From Rhodoferax sp. (GTDB lineage Bacteria; Pseudomonadota; Gammaproteobacteria; Burkholderiales; Burkholderiaceae_C): a stretch of DNA of 6,326 bases. The notes beneath the pieces are model-generated. The model saw only the letters and a program-made list of their open reading frames with translations, had not been told where the DNA came from and ran no database searches. The position numbers were made by a program, and so were the translations under genes. Location: the NCBI GenBank assembly GCA_023231075.1, contig JALNWC010000162.1, positions 1-6,326 on the forward strand. The letters run 5' to 3'. Of the stretch, positions 1-6,203 are shown one piece after another; position 1 is the stretch's first letter, and each line of letters starts with the position of its first letter.

Positions 1-909
1 CGTCAGCTTGCCGGGCTTGTCGAGTATCTCGGTGGGCACCGCAAGTTTTCCGATGTCATGCAAGTTCCCGGCCACACCGATCAATCGTCTCTCGGTGGGC
101 GACATGCCAAGCCGATGGGCCAGCTCCTCGCTCGTAGCGGCGACTCCGCTGGAATGCGCCGCCGTGAAGGGACTGCGGTAGTCAATGATTTTGCCGAATA
201 TTCTGGCCAGTTGGTAAAGACCGTCCAGATCGAGGCTGACCTTCGAACCGCCGAAACGGCGACTGATGATTTCTTCCTTGTGCCGGCTGGTCAGATCGAG
301 CCAGAAAGACTCTTTTTCGGAAATTCCGTCAAAGGCCGCCGCCACCGCCGGCATGAACCAGCGCCCGGTTCCGGTGGCGACCGCCTGACGGATGCCGGCC
401 ACCTGTTCCAGAACATGGCGATCGTCGTCCGGCAGAACCGCGATGCGATCCGCCAGACGCAGAATGTGGCTGGTCAGGGGCACCTGTTCTCCCTCGAATT
501 CGCGGCCATAGCCGAAGTCCCAGTTCACGTGGTGGAAGCGGATCGCGGATGCGGCCTTGGCAAAGGGCGCAAAGTCGCGCAGCAGCAGATAGCCTTCCCA
601 TCCGTGCAAGTGCAGATGGTCGGGAATCTGCCTGGTGCTAACGTGATAGCGGGTCAATGCATCATCAAACAAGTCGAAGTGCATCGCAGATGACACGGCC
701 GCCACATCGTGCAGCGCGCCAGCGATAAGCGCCTCCTGGATTTGCCCCTGGCCAAGGCCGAGTTCCTCGGCCAGACAGGACGCAACGTAGGCCACCCGGA
801 GATGGTGTTCGGAAATTTTCGGGTGAAGAAAATCGATCGCTCTGGAAAAACAGAGCACCATGCTGAACAATTTGACGTCAATGTCTTCTGATGAGGTGGC
901 TGCATTCAT
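1..909 (-). CDS. HD-GYP domain phosphohydrolase, probable c-di-GMP phosphodiesterase (3' end outside window)
   Basis: The first 303 codons are visible, and the gene continues past base 1. Two HD-type regions can be read. The N-terminal one has EHHLRVAYVA (about residues 34-43) and GALHDVA (64-70, H67-D68). The C-terminal one has YRSPFTAAHSSGVA (244-257) and then NLHDIGKLAVP, with the metal-binding pair H284-D285. HDIGKL followed by P-x-x-I-L-x-K-P-G-x-L is characteristic of HD-GYP proteins, which hydrolyse cyclic-di-GMP in the cytoplasm. The diagnostic GYP motif would lie just beyond the window, so activity cannot be confirmed. No membrane segment or receiver domain is seen. The ATG at 909 is the first start after an in-frame TGA 18 bases upstream; its ribosome-binding site is poor. 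The gene starts 34 bases after the hemerythrin gene on the same strand, so co-transcription is likely. The family call is firm; the substrate is inferred. Confidence 0.88.
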   Translation of the reverse strand, partial: MNAATSSEDIDVKLFSMVLCFSRAIDFLHPKISEHHLRVAYVASCLAEELGLGQGQIQEALIAGALHDVAAVSSAMHFDLFDDALTRYHVSTRQIPDHLHLHGWEGYLLLRDFAPFAKAASAIRFHHVNWDFGYGREFEGEQVPLTSHILRLADRIAVLPDDDRHVLEQVAGIRQAVATGTGRWFMPAVAAAFDGISEKESFWLDLTSRHKEEIISRRFGGSKVSLDLDGLYQLARIFGKIIDYRSPFTAAHSSGVAATSEELAHRLGMSPTERRLIGVAGNLHDIGKLAVPTEILDKPGKLT

Positions 910-943
910 CTCGGCACGGCGTATTCAGGATCCATCAGGCGCT

Positions 944-1354
944 TCAGAGCGCTTCAATCGCCGGATAGAAAACCGTGTTTTCCTTTTGCATCCGTGCATG
1001 CACTATTTTGAGCACCGAGTTGGCGTCCGACCGGAACCCTTGCGGGTCGCGCGCGACCTTTTCCGCCTGGTTCCACCGGCCGGCAAATACCATGTAAGCC
1101 GATGCGATGGACCCCATCTCGTCCTGAAATTTCTGGCCCATCCTGGCCAGGACGGCGTTGTTCCCGCTGCGCAGTGCCGGATACAGTATCTGATCTTCCA
1201 CGGCAAGGTGCAGCTTGATAACCGAGCTCATCGAAATGATGAGCCGGGCTATCTCTGCGGCGTTCTCGCTGACCCCGGCCTGACTGGCTTGTCGCAGGGC
1301 TGCAATGCACCCGATGATGTCAACGTGTTGCTGTTTGAATTTGTCGATGTTCAT
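944..1354 (-). CDS. Hemerythrin-like (HHE domain) protein with an incomplete ligand set
   Basis: This encodes a 136-residue soluble protein. The ATG at 1354 is chosen because AAAGGA lies about 6 bases upstream; the frame stays open to 1441, but that stretch has no good ribosome-binding site and is not hemerythrin-like. Visible motifs are KQQHVDI (H10), VIKLHLAVEDQILYPAL (H49, E53) and RMQKENTVFYP (E125). This is the four-helix layout of the hemerythrin/HHE family, whose members bind a di-iron centre that senses or stores oxygen, nitric oxide or iron. In my alignment by eye, helix 3 has E79-M80 where a histidine is usual, and helix 4 has R121 where the canonical H-x-x-x-E histidine sits (H119 is two residues off). 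About half of the usual iron ligands would then be missing. There is no signal peptide. The gene lies directly upstream of an HD-GYP gene, which suggests a regulatory partnership. Fold confidence is high; iron binding is uncertain. Confidence 0.85.
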   Translation of the reverse strand: MNIDKFKQQHVDIIGCIAALRQASQAGVSENAAEIARLIISMSSVIKLHLAVEDQILYPALRSGNNAVLARMGQKFQDEMGSIASAYMVFAGRWNQAEKVARDPQGFRSDANSVLKIVHARMQKENTVFYPAIEAL

Positions 1355-1686
1355 GGAAGTTCCTTTGTCAAAGTGCTGCGCCAAAACCCGGTCAATGATC
1401 AAGAAGTCGGTCTGGCATTTAAAGAGGTACTTAATATACATCTATTAGAACATGGAAAATTCGTCAGATCTGGGCGACTGGCGTTCGTACCTGTTAGAAG
1501 CACGTTTATCAGCCGGCAACGCTACAGAACTCAAAATTTTCTGCAGCTAATGGGGTCGCCGACTTGCTATCTGCATCACATCACGCCCGTTTGCATTGAC
1601 TGCGATATATTGCAAGCTTGACACAGCGATTACTGTGTGCGCCAGACCGCTAAAGCATCCTCATTTGATCTTGCCAGACGCCCACA
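1355..1686. other. 332-base non-coding stretch upstream of the hemerythrin gene
   Basis: No convincing gene is seen here. On the minus strand the last part carries the leader of the hemerythrin gene, with AAAGGA just before its ATG. A TATATT box at about 1432-1437 could be a -10 element, but I find no good -35 at the right distance. On the plus strand there is a 32-codon ORF (1452-1550) without a ribosome-binding site, and a perfect 6-bp inverted repeat ACACAG/CTGTGT at 1621-1638. The minus-strand fragment resembling an RND pump ends at 1687. Confidence 0.5.
1621..1638. repeat. Inverted repeat ACACAG-N6-CTGTGT
   Basis: The two perfect 6-base arms, separated by CGATTA, can be read directly. 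The symmetry resembles a dimeric repressor operator, and a TTGACA hexamer (1618-1623) overlaps the left arm on the plus strand. No matching -10 box follows at 16-18 bases and no gene starts nearby on the plus strand, so a regulatory role is unproven. Confidence 0.25.
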
Positions 1687-1896
1687 CTAAAACATGGGCA
1701 GGTAAAACAAACTCATGAAGGTGCCCATCAGCAGCCCACCAATGGCGGCATCAGCCAGCGGCGAGAGCTGCTCCAGCCCGATGGGGTTTTCCATGCTCGG
1801 CACGCCGAGGGTCAAGATCAGCCACAGGGCAGCGGGTTTGAGTTTGGAATAGGTGACGCAGGAACTCAACGTCAGTGCGGGACGTAGTCGATTCAT
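1687..1896 (-). pseudogene. Remnant resembling the C-terminal end of an RND-type efflux pump
   Basis: This 69-codon reading frame has no evident ribosome-binding site. Its second half, KLKP then about 20 residues, GLEQLSPLADAAIGGLL, and MGTFMSLFYLPMF, resembles the last transmembrane region of RND (AcrB/CzcA-like) pumps. In those, R-L-R-P is followed by E-x-x-x-P-L-A-x-A-x-I-G-G-L-x-x-x-T and then a hydrophobic helix ending in V-P-x-x-Y. Full RND pumps exceed 1000 residues; here only about 45 align, with a few residues missing between the two blocks, and a TAG ends the frame where most pumps continue. I read this as a decayed fragment. The alternative is a chance or novel small membrane protein. 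The match is from memory and by eye. Confidence 0.42.
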
Positions 1897-2053
1897 GTTG
1901 AAGTAGACGTGAAATGCAACAGCAAGATGAAATTCATATTCTTCTAAATAAAAGCGTCACAGGCTATTATTAATAATAATGTGTCTATTGGGATTTGTGG
2001 CACTTACACAGGTAAAAGCACGAGCTGAAAGCCCGAAGCCCGTCACAGAATTG
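1897..2053. other. AT-rich intergenic segment downstream of the tandem paralogues
   Basis: No gene is seen. The segment separates the stop of the second paralogue (2054) from the RND-like remnant. It includes a run of TTA/TAA triplets with a perfect 14-base palindrome at 1965-1978. I found no stem followed by a T-run that would act as a standard terminator on the minus strand. Confidence 0.4.
1965..1978. repeat. Perfect AT-only palindrome
   Basis: TATTATTAATAATA reads identically on both strands. It is made only of A and T in an otherwise GC-rich neighbourhood. It could mark a recombination scar, bind a nucleoid protein or be simple-sequence noise; nothing else here favours one of these. Confidence 0.3.
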
Positions 2054-2770
2054 TCAATGTCCGTGACTGGCGTGATGCTGGTCATGTGTATTTGCATGTG
2101 CCGCGCCTTGTGCGGCTTGCCATAACCGCTCCACATAGTGGATATAGGGCACATAGGCCTCGACGTACGCACGACCTGCCTCGACGTCGTTGGGGTCGAA
2201 CTTGCGGCGCCCCAAGGCGGCGTCAAAATGCTTGTGCACGCCGCCGCGTATCGCGTCGCTGAGCAGTTTCTCCACCTGCTCGATCGAGCCATTTTCGAGC
2301 GCCTTGTCGGCAGCTGGAACCGCCGGGCCGAGATCGCGACCGGCCGGTTGCAAACCACCAAATGGCGCGCCTTCTCCAGCCCGATGGATGCGTACCAGCG
2401 TTTCAAAGAAGTGCGTGTCGGCGAGTTCGCGCGCTTCTGCGCCGAGTTTGCGCACCAACCTCGCCTGGTCGAACACCTTTCGAATCTCGCCTTCGTCCTC
2501 GGCCCGCACCCAGGGCAGGACCAGATTGACATTGCCGGTTTCGAGCGACTTTCGTGCCACCGTCACCACGGGTCCATCCAGCCCATCGCAATGCCCAAGC
2601 GCCCAAGCCAGCGCGAGACCACCATTGCCCAGCCCGATGGCGTCCGTGCCGACGCCGCCGATCGATTCATCCAGCCCGAAATACTGAGCCAACGATTTCC
2701 AGGTCAGGTAAAAGAGGCCGGCAAAGAGCGCCAGCGCAATGCGTGATTTCAGCAGGTTTTGCAGGTTCAT
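2054..2770 (-). CDS. Exported or membrane-anchored DUF6448-like protein, second tandem copy
   Basis: This encodes 238 residues from the ATG at 2770, which has AAAGG 8 bases upstream; an in-frame GTG at 2779 lies too close to that site. A hydrophobic helix spans about residues 11-28 and a second, Gly/Ala/Leu-rich one spans 45-58, ending A-L-G before H60-C61-D62-G63. The core is about 55% identical to the neighbouring gene product by my ungapped count (about 90 of 163), including FFETLVR, HRAGEGAP, QPAGRDLGPA and a YIHxVER motif. The last 14 residues contain six histidines. I recall this family as DUF6448, with no known reaction. Location is probably periplasmic or anchored by the first helix. 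The gene starts 21 bases after the stop of its paralogue, so the two form an operon produced by duplication. Metal binding is inferred from HCDG and the His-rich tail only. Confidence 0.8.
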   Translation of the reverse strand: MNLQNLLKSRIALALFAGLFYLTWKSLAQYFGLDESIGGVGTDAIGLGNGGLALAWALGHCDGLDGPVVTVARKSLETGNVNLVLPWVRAEDEGEIRKVFDQARLVRKLGAEARELADTHFFETLVRIHRAGEGAPFGGLQPAGRDLGPAVPAADKALENGSIEQVEKLLSDAIRGGVHKHFDAALGRRKFDPNDVEAGRAYVEAYVPYIHYVERLWQAAQGAAHANTHDQHHASHGH

Positions 2771-2791
2771 GGTGTTCACCTTTGGATCGCT

Positions 2792-3418
2792 TTAATGCTG
2801 ATGGGCCGCTGCAGGGCTTTCCTGAGCGTCGCCGTGCGCGGGACCTTCAGTGGCTTCGTAAATCCGTTCGACTGAATGGATATAGCCGACGTACGCCTTG
2901 ACATATTCTTGTCCGGCGGCAACGTCGTCAACCTTGAAATTCCTCTTGGCGATGACGTCCTTGAACTGTCCCCCGACGCTTTTGTGCACGGCCTTCGTGA
3001 GCAAGTTCGCCAAGGGTTCGACGGAGCCCGTTTCAAGCGCCTTGTCGCCGGCCACCACAGCTGGGCCAAGGTCGCGGCCAGCCGGCTGGATCCCGGTATA
3101 AGGCGCCCCTTCTCCGGCACGGTGTACGCGTACCAGGGTCTCGAAGAACGCGTAGTCAGCCAGCTTCTTGGCCGTAGGGTTCAACTGCCTGACGTCGAGT
3201 GTCTTGCGAAACGCGTCCTTGATCTGCGCCTGGTCAGAAGCTTGCACCCAGATCAGCACGCGATTGACGTTCCCGGTGTCGAGCGCTTGTTGCGCTGCTT
3301 TAATGACCGGGCCGTCCACACCATCGCAATGCGCGGAGGCAGGCGCCGCCGCGAGCAGCAGTGCCGCCGAGAGGGTCGCCAGGACAGAAGCTTTGACTGT
3401 GATTTGATTGAATCTCAT
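2792..3418 (-). CDS. Periplasmic DUF6448-like protein, first tandem copy
   Basis: This encodes 208 residues from the ATG at 3418. That start gives a textbook Sec signal peptide: a basic N-terminus, a hydrophobic stretch at about 10-25, then A-S-A with cleavage after A29. GGAG lies 11 bases upstream of the ATG. An in-frame TTG at 3463 would add 15 residues before the signal and is rejected. The mature protein would begin H30-C31-D32-G33. The core shares HRAGEGAPY, QPAGRDLGPA and YIHSVER with the downstream paralogue and aligns without gaps. The tail is shorter and has fewer histidines (HGDAQ... to AAAHQH). I know of no assigned function for the family. The mature N-terminal histidine allows a copper-site hypothesis. 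A candidate ECF promoter and a strong hairpin precede it, so it is probably the first gene of a two-gene unit. Confidence 0.82.
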   Translation of the reverse strand: MRFNQITVKASVLATLSAALLLAAAPASAHCDGVDGPVIKAAQQALDTGNVNRVLIWVQASDQAQIKDAFRKTLDVRQLNPTAKKLADYAFFETLVRVHRAGEGAPYTGIQPAGRDLGPAVVAGDKALETGSVEPLANLLTKAVHKSVGGQFKDVIAKRNFKVDDVAAGQEYVKAYVGYIHSVERIYEATEGPAHGDAQESPAAAHQH

Positions 3419-3461
3419 GATAGGTAATTCTCCAGTGGTAGTTACGGACTTCTTTCTCATC

Positions 3462-3490
3462 AAGGCCCGGTCTTGATTCGACCGGGCCTT
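3462..3490. repeat. Perfect 11-bp stem, 7-base loop hairpin in the leader of the paralogue operon
   Basis: The arms AAGGCCCGGTC (3462-3472) and GACCGGGCCTT (3480-3490) are exact complements around a 7-base loop. Neither strand shows a T-run after the stem (GATGAG on the minus strand, ACTTGG on the plus strand), so it is not a standard intrinsic terminator. If the promoter proposed at 3498-3524 is used, the stem would form almost at the 5' end of the mRNA. There it could stabilise the transcript or bind a regulator. Confidence 0.75.
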
Positions 3491-3497
3491 ACTTGGA

Positions 3498-3524
3498 TAA
3501 ACGAAGCAGTTGGAGATTTGTTCC
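3498..3524 (-). promoter_or_regulatory. Candidate ECF-sigma (RpoE-like) promoter for the tandem paralogues
   Basis: On the minus strand GGAAC (3524-3520) is followed after 16 bases by CGTTTA (3503-3498). ECF/RpoE-type promoters have a GGAAC -35 and a CGTC/CGTT-type -10 at 16-17 bases, so sequence and spacing both fit. The position, about 80 bases before the ATG at 3418, is sensible. No transcription data are available and no sigma factor gene is in the window. A chance match is possible. Confidence 0.45.
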
Positions 3525-3592
3525 AGTTTTTTTTGATCAGTAGCGCAGCGGTCGTATAGCCCCTCACGGCAGGCAGAGCATGACGTCGGAGA

Positions 3593-3694
3593 TCAGGACC
3601 CGCCGTGCATCTCGCCATCACGGCGATCAAAGACGTCAACAAAAGTGTTTGTGTCCATGGCAGCAAATCTGCGGCTGTGATTTCGACTGTTCAT
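3593..3694 (-). CDS. Possible 33-residue small ORF of unknown function
   Basis: The ATG at 3694 has AAGGAAG about 5 bases upstream, one of the best ribosome-binding sites in the window. The frame encodes 33 residues beginning MNSRNHSRRFAAMDTN and ends at TGA. The peptide is polar and basic at its start, with no membrane segment, and I recognise no family. It could be a regulatory leader peptide, the truncated start of a lost gene, or chance. It lies just downstream of the lpxR-like gene and upstream of the paralogue promoter. Confidence 0.25.
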   Translation of the reverse strand: MNSRNHSRRFAAMDTNTFVDVFDRRDGEMHGGS

Positions 3695-3755
3695 TTTTGC
3701 TTCCTTTGTTTGTCTAAACGGTGGATGGGAGCGGGCCAAGATGCGCAATACGTTT

Positions 3756-5018
3756 TTAGAACTCAATGCTCAGCGCGACAGAGCCGTAAGCTTGGTTTGA
3801 CCCCTGCTCCTCGAATTCCCGTGAACGGTAAACACGCATCACGGCCAACTTGACGCCGTGTCCTGCCACCAGGCCATGAACGCTGATCCCGACAGCAGCT
3901 TGGGCAACCCATGGTCGGCGAGTGACACTGTGGCTTGATCGAAAGAGGTTGCCGTCGAGTGAAAAGTCATGCGCGACGAGCTTCGTTTCCAGCGTTCCGA
4001 AAAGGTGAATACCTGGACGCGGTTTGTCCACCGTAGGATGGGCATCGTTTGAGCCGCTGTGGATGGAGGCGGCGGATGGCGGGCGGTTTTCGGCGCCTGG
4101 TCTGATCGGATAGGTCCCGAAATCGTTCGGTAGATTCCAGCCGATACGCCCTTCGATGCCCAGGGTAGCGGAGGTTTCGATGTTGCCTAGTCGCAGTCCC
4201 AGTGAGCGTATCGAATCGGCAGAGAAACCAGGCTGAATCGCGCCCGTTCCGCGATAGTCCCTGAATTTGCGGTCCATGGCCATTTGCAACGCAGGCTCAT
4301 TCTTCAACTGATGTTGCCAACCCAGAAATTTCTCGGCACCGATCACATCGTGAACCAGATTTTGTGACTGTTCCGCGAGAGACAACGGGCCGATGACGCC
4401 CAATGTGATCTCGCGCGTATCGAGTATTTCCGAGTCGCTTTGTGGTTCATGTTTGCGACGGTTCCACGACATGCCCACGTACAGCAAGCCCGCATAAGGC
4501 CGATCGTCCAGGATCAGATCGGTCCTGGCAGGATCTTTCGGTGTGAACATGGATTGGCCAAACTTCACCACCACGTTTTGCGTATGTGCGGAGTTTTCCG
4601 CATCGGACCAAAAACCGGGGTTCAGAAACTTGATGAGTTCCGCATGCAGTCGCACCGGTGTGGGCAGGCACTCGGTTCGAAGCTTGCCGGCGATGTCGTG
4701 CGAAACAGCGGTGAATGCCACACCGTTCGTGTAGTTTTGGTCGGTGCCAGCAAAGAGGTCGTTCTCCAGTCTTGCGGTGCCCCCCCGGAATCTGACGACC
4801 TCATCCGCCTTGCAACCCTTGATGCTGGAGGAGTCTTCATTGTCGGCTTGTGCGATGGCCGGCGCGATGTGTAAAAACAGTGTGAGTACCAACGCGACTT
4901 TCCCCAACCCATGCCTTGCCGACAGATGCATCGTGAGGGGAGGCAAATTTGCGGCAAATTCATGCGGGATGCACCTACGACAGCGCGAACTATCGGCGGG
5001 TAACGCCGAGGCCTTCAT
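3756..5018 (-). CDS. lpxR: LpxR-like lipid A 3'-O-deacylase (DUF2219), outer-membrane protein
   Basis: LpxR removes the 3'-acyloxyacyl chains of lipid A at the outer leaflet of the outer membrane. Numbering from the ATG at 5018 (420 aa), the DUF2219 signature reads END (N86-D87), TDQNYTNG (T97), DDRPYAG (171-177) and NLVHDVIGAEKF (H223, E229). These match the Salmonella LpxR residues I recall as N9, D10, T34, H122 and E128. The protein ends in phenylalanine, as outer-membrane beta-barrels do. A signal segment (KVALVLTLFLHIAPAIAQA) lies at about residues 38-56. The 5018 start has GGAAGG 6 bases upstream and overlaps the previous stop as ATGA. A start at 4931 would give a more normal 31-residue signal peptide but lacks a purine-rich site. 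A Pro/Ser/Asn-rich insert at about 315-345 may be a loop and helps explain a length above the usual 300-320. Confidence 0.87.
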   Translation of the reverse strand: MKASALPADSSRCRRCIPHEFAANLPPLTMHLSARHGLGKVALVLTLFLHIAPAIAQADNEDSSSIKGCKADEVVRFRGGTARLENDLFAGTDQNYTNGVAFTAVSHDIAGKLRTECLPTPVRLHAELIKFLNPGFWSDAENSAHTQNVVVKFGQSMFTPKDPARTDLILDDRPYAGLLYVGMSWNRRKHEPQSDSEILDTREITLGVIGPLSLAEQSQNLVHDVIGAEKFLGWQHQLKNEPALQMAMDRKFRDYRGTGAIQPGFSADSIRSLGLRLGNIETSATLGIEGRIGWNLPNDFGTYPIRPGAENRPPSAASIHSGSNDAHPTVDKPRPGIHLFGTLETKLVAHDFSLDGNLFRSSHSVTRRPWVAQAAVGISVHGLVAGHGVKLAVMRVYRSREFEEQGSNQAYGSVALSIEF

Positions 5019-6202
5019 AGCCAACCTTCCGTGAAACCCGCTCGTCGCAAGCCGCTGGCGATGTATGGGCAGTTTCGCATCAGTTGCCACAACAAACCGG
5101 TTCGATAATTTTCGATCATCAAAATAATCGGCCCTTTATTAAGCCCGTAATGCCAGGGCGATACCCATCCAAAGGGGTTGCCGGATATTGCGGGATGGGT
5201 CTGGTTAAAAGTCGCTTTGAAGCCGTAGGGATCGGACTCTGTTAATTTCACCTGGTGAATAAGACAGTCCATCGTGGGCAGCACAATCTCTGGCGCGAAC
5301 GGCAGTGATGCCACCACGGCCCACGGCGCGATGGTGCCGTCATCAGGTCCGTACGGCACGCCGCGCCCCACGTAATCGAAGAATTGGCGCTCGATGCCGT
5401 TCACTTTGATGGTGTTCGGGCCGGGGCCGTCGCTCGCGGTAAGTCCCCAGTAATGGCGGCCATAGCCGGCGAACTTGAGCGGGTTGTCGATCGCGTACTG
5501 TTGGTGCGCATAAGTCGCGCGGCGGCTGTTCTCGAAATAGTCGATGCCCTTGCTACGCATGAAGGTGTCCTGAATGCCGCGAAAATCGATCCAGACATGC
5601 GAGAGCTGATGTGTGAACAACGGCCCGGCGTAGAGATATTCCTGTCCGTAATAGTGCTCCCACCGGTAAGTAGAAGTCCACGCGGCGTAGCTGCTCTCGG
5701 GTAGCGGATGAGTGGGCGAGCCCAGCCCCAGCGTATACAACGGCAACGCCTCGTCGTAGCCTTCCCAGCGGTACTTGAGAAATCCGATTTCGGGCTTCCA
5801 GCCGTGCGTGACCGTGGCGCCGCCATCTTGCGCCCACGACCAATCAGCGCGGCGATAGAGCGCATCGGCGAGGGTGCGGATTTCATGCTCGTCGGCCGTG
5901 TCCGCGTCAAAATAAATTCCCGCCGTCAACGCGCCCGCCAGCAGAAAAGCGCTGTCTACGGTTGACAGTTCGCATTGCCAGGTACGCCGGCCGGTCTGCA
6001 TGTCGAGAAAATGATAGTAAAAGCCCTGATGGCCGGTTGCGTCAGGCTCCGGACCTTGCGGGCTGTTCCAGAAAAACCGCAGGGTCGCAAGCGTTCGTCC
6101 CACCGCTGCGGCACGCGACAGGAATCCGCGCTCGACGCCCACCGGGTAAACCGCCAACGCCAGGCCGGTGGCGGCAATACTGGTCGGCCAATCCGCTGCG
6201 GT
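5015..6202 (-). pseudogene. Glycoamylase-like (PF10091) glucan hydrolase, 5' end cut off by an IS
   Basis: About 395 codons remain in one open frame up to the IS edge. Motifs follow the glycoamylase-like family in order: SIAATGLALAVYPVGVERGF, ELSTVDSAFLLAGAL, GWKPEIGFL, GLGSPTHPLP, HQLSHVWIDFRGIQD, GIDYFENSRRA, WGLTASDGPGP, DDGTIAPWAVVASLPFAPE, GPIILMIENYRTG and GLRRAGFTEGWL. The fold is an (alpha/alpha)6 barrel related to endo-beta-1,2-glucanases (GH144) and to a region of cyclic beta-1,2-glucan synthases, so a periplasmic glucan substrate is plausible but not shown. The start codon, any signal peptide and the first several tens of residues of the domain are absent: coding similarity begins at the IS boundary (6203/6204). 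A TTG at 6157 could serve as a late start, but it lies inside a conserved motif. The last codons overlap the lpxR-like start by ATGA, so the remnant may still matter for translation downstream. Confidence 0.85.
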
Positions 6203-6203
6203 C

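Larger units (their letters stand above)
3419..3755. other. 337-base gap between the lpxR-like gene and the paralogue operon
   Basis: The gap holds a possible 33-codon ORF with a good ribosome-binding site (3593-3694), the candidate ECF promoter (3498-3524) and the perfect hairpin (3462-3490). An A-run on the minus strand lies just upstream of the -35 motif (about 3527-3534), like an UP element. I see no clear terminator for the lpxR-like gene. Confidence 0.5.

Noticed and set aside
58..693. Long plus-strand reading frame (211 codons)
   Set aside because: It lies antisense to the HD-GYP gene, whose motifs are clear on the minus strand, and it has no ribosome-binding site or recognisable family.
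939..956. Direct repeat GCGCTTCA, two copies 2 bases apart
   Set aside because: It is eight bases only, spanning the end of the hemerythrin gene, and is probably chance.
1391..1402. Possible FNR box (TTGATCATTGAC on the minus strand) before the hemerythrin gene
   Set aside because: Only the TTGAT half matches; the second half should read ATCAA and does not.
1452..1550. Plus-strand 32-codon ORF starting MENSSDLGDWRSYLLEAR
   Set aside because: The peptide looks protein-like, but it has no ribosome-binding site or promoter and matches nothing I know; support is too thin to call it a gene.
860..1621. Plus-strand reading frame of 253 codons
   Set aside because: It runs opposite to the hemerythrin gene and its leader. 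Its composition is unlike a real protein, and it depends on antisense codon bias.
2138..2746. Plus-strand frames opposite the paralogue operon (also 2876-3427)
   Set aside because: Both are mirror images of the conserved minus-strand paralogues; their similarity to each other simply follows from the duplication.
3462..3490. Hairpin as an intrinsic terminator
   Set aside because: The stem is strong, but no T-run follows it on either strand.
3460..3666. Minus-strand 68-codon frame in the leader of the paralogue operon
   Set aside because: It overlaps the promoter and hairpin, has no ribosome-binding site and shows no recognisable family.
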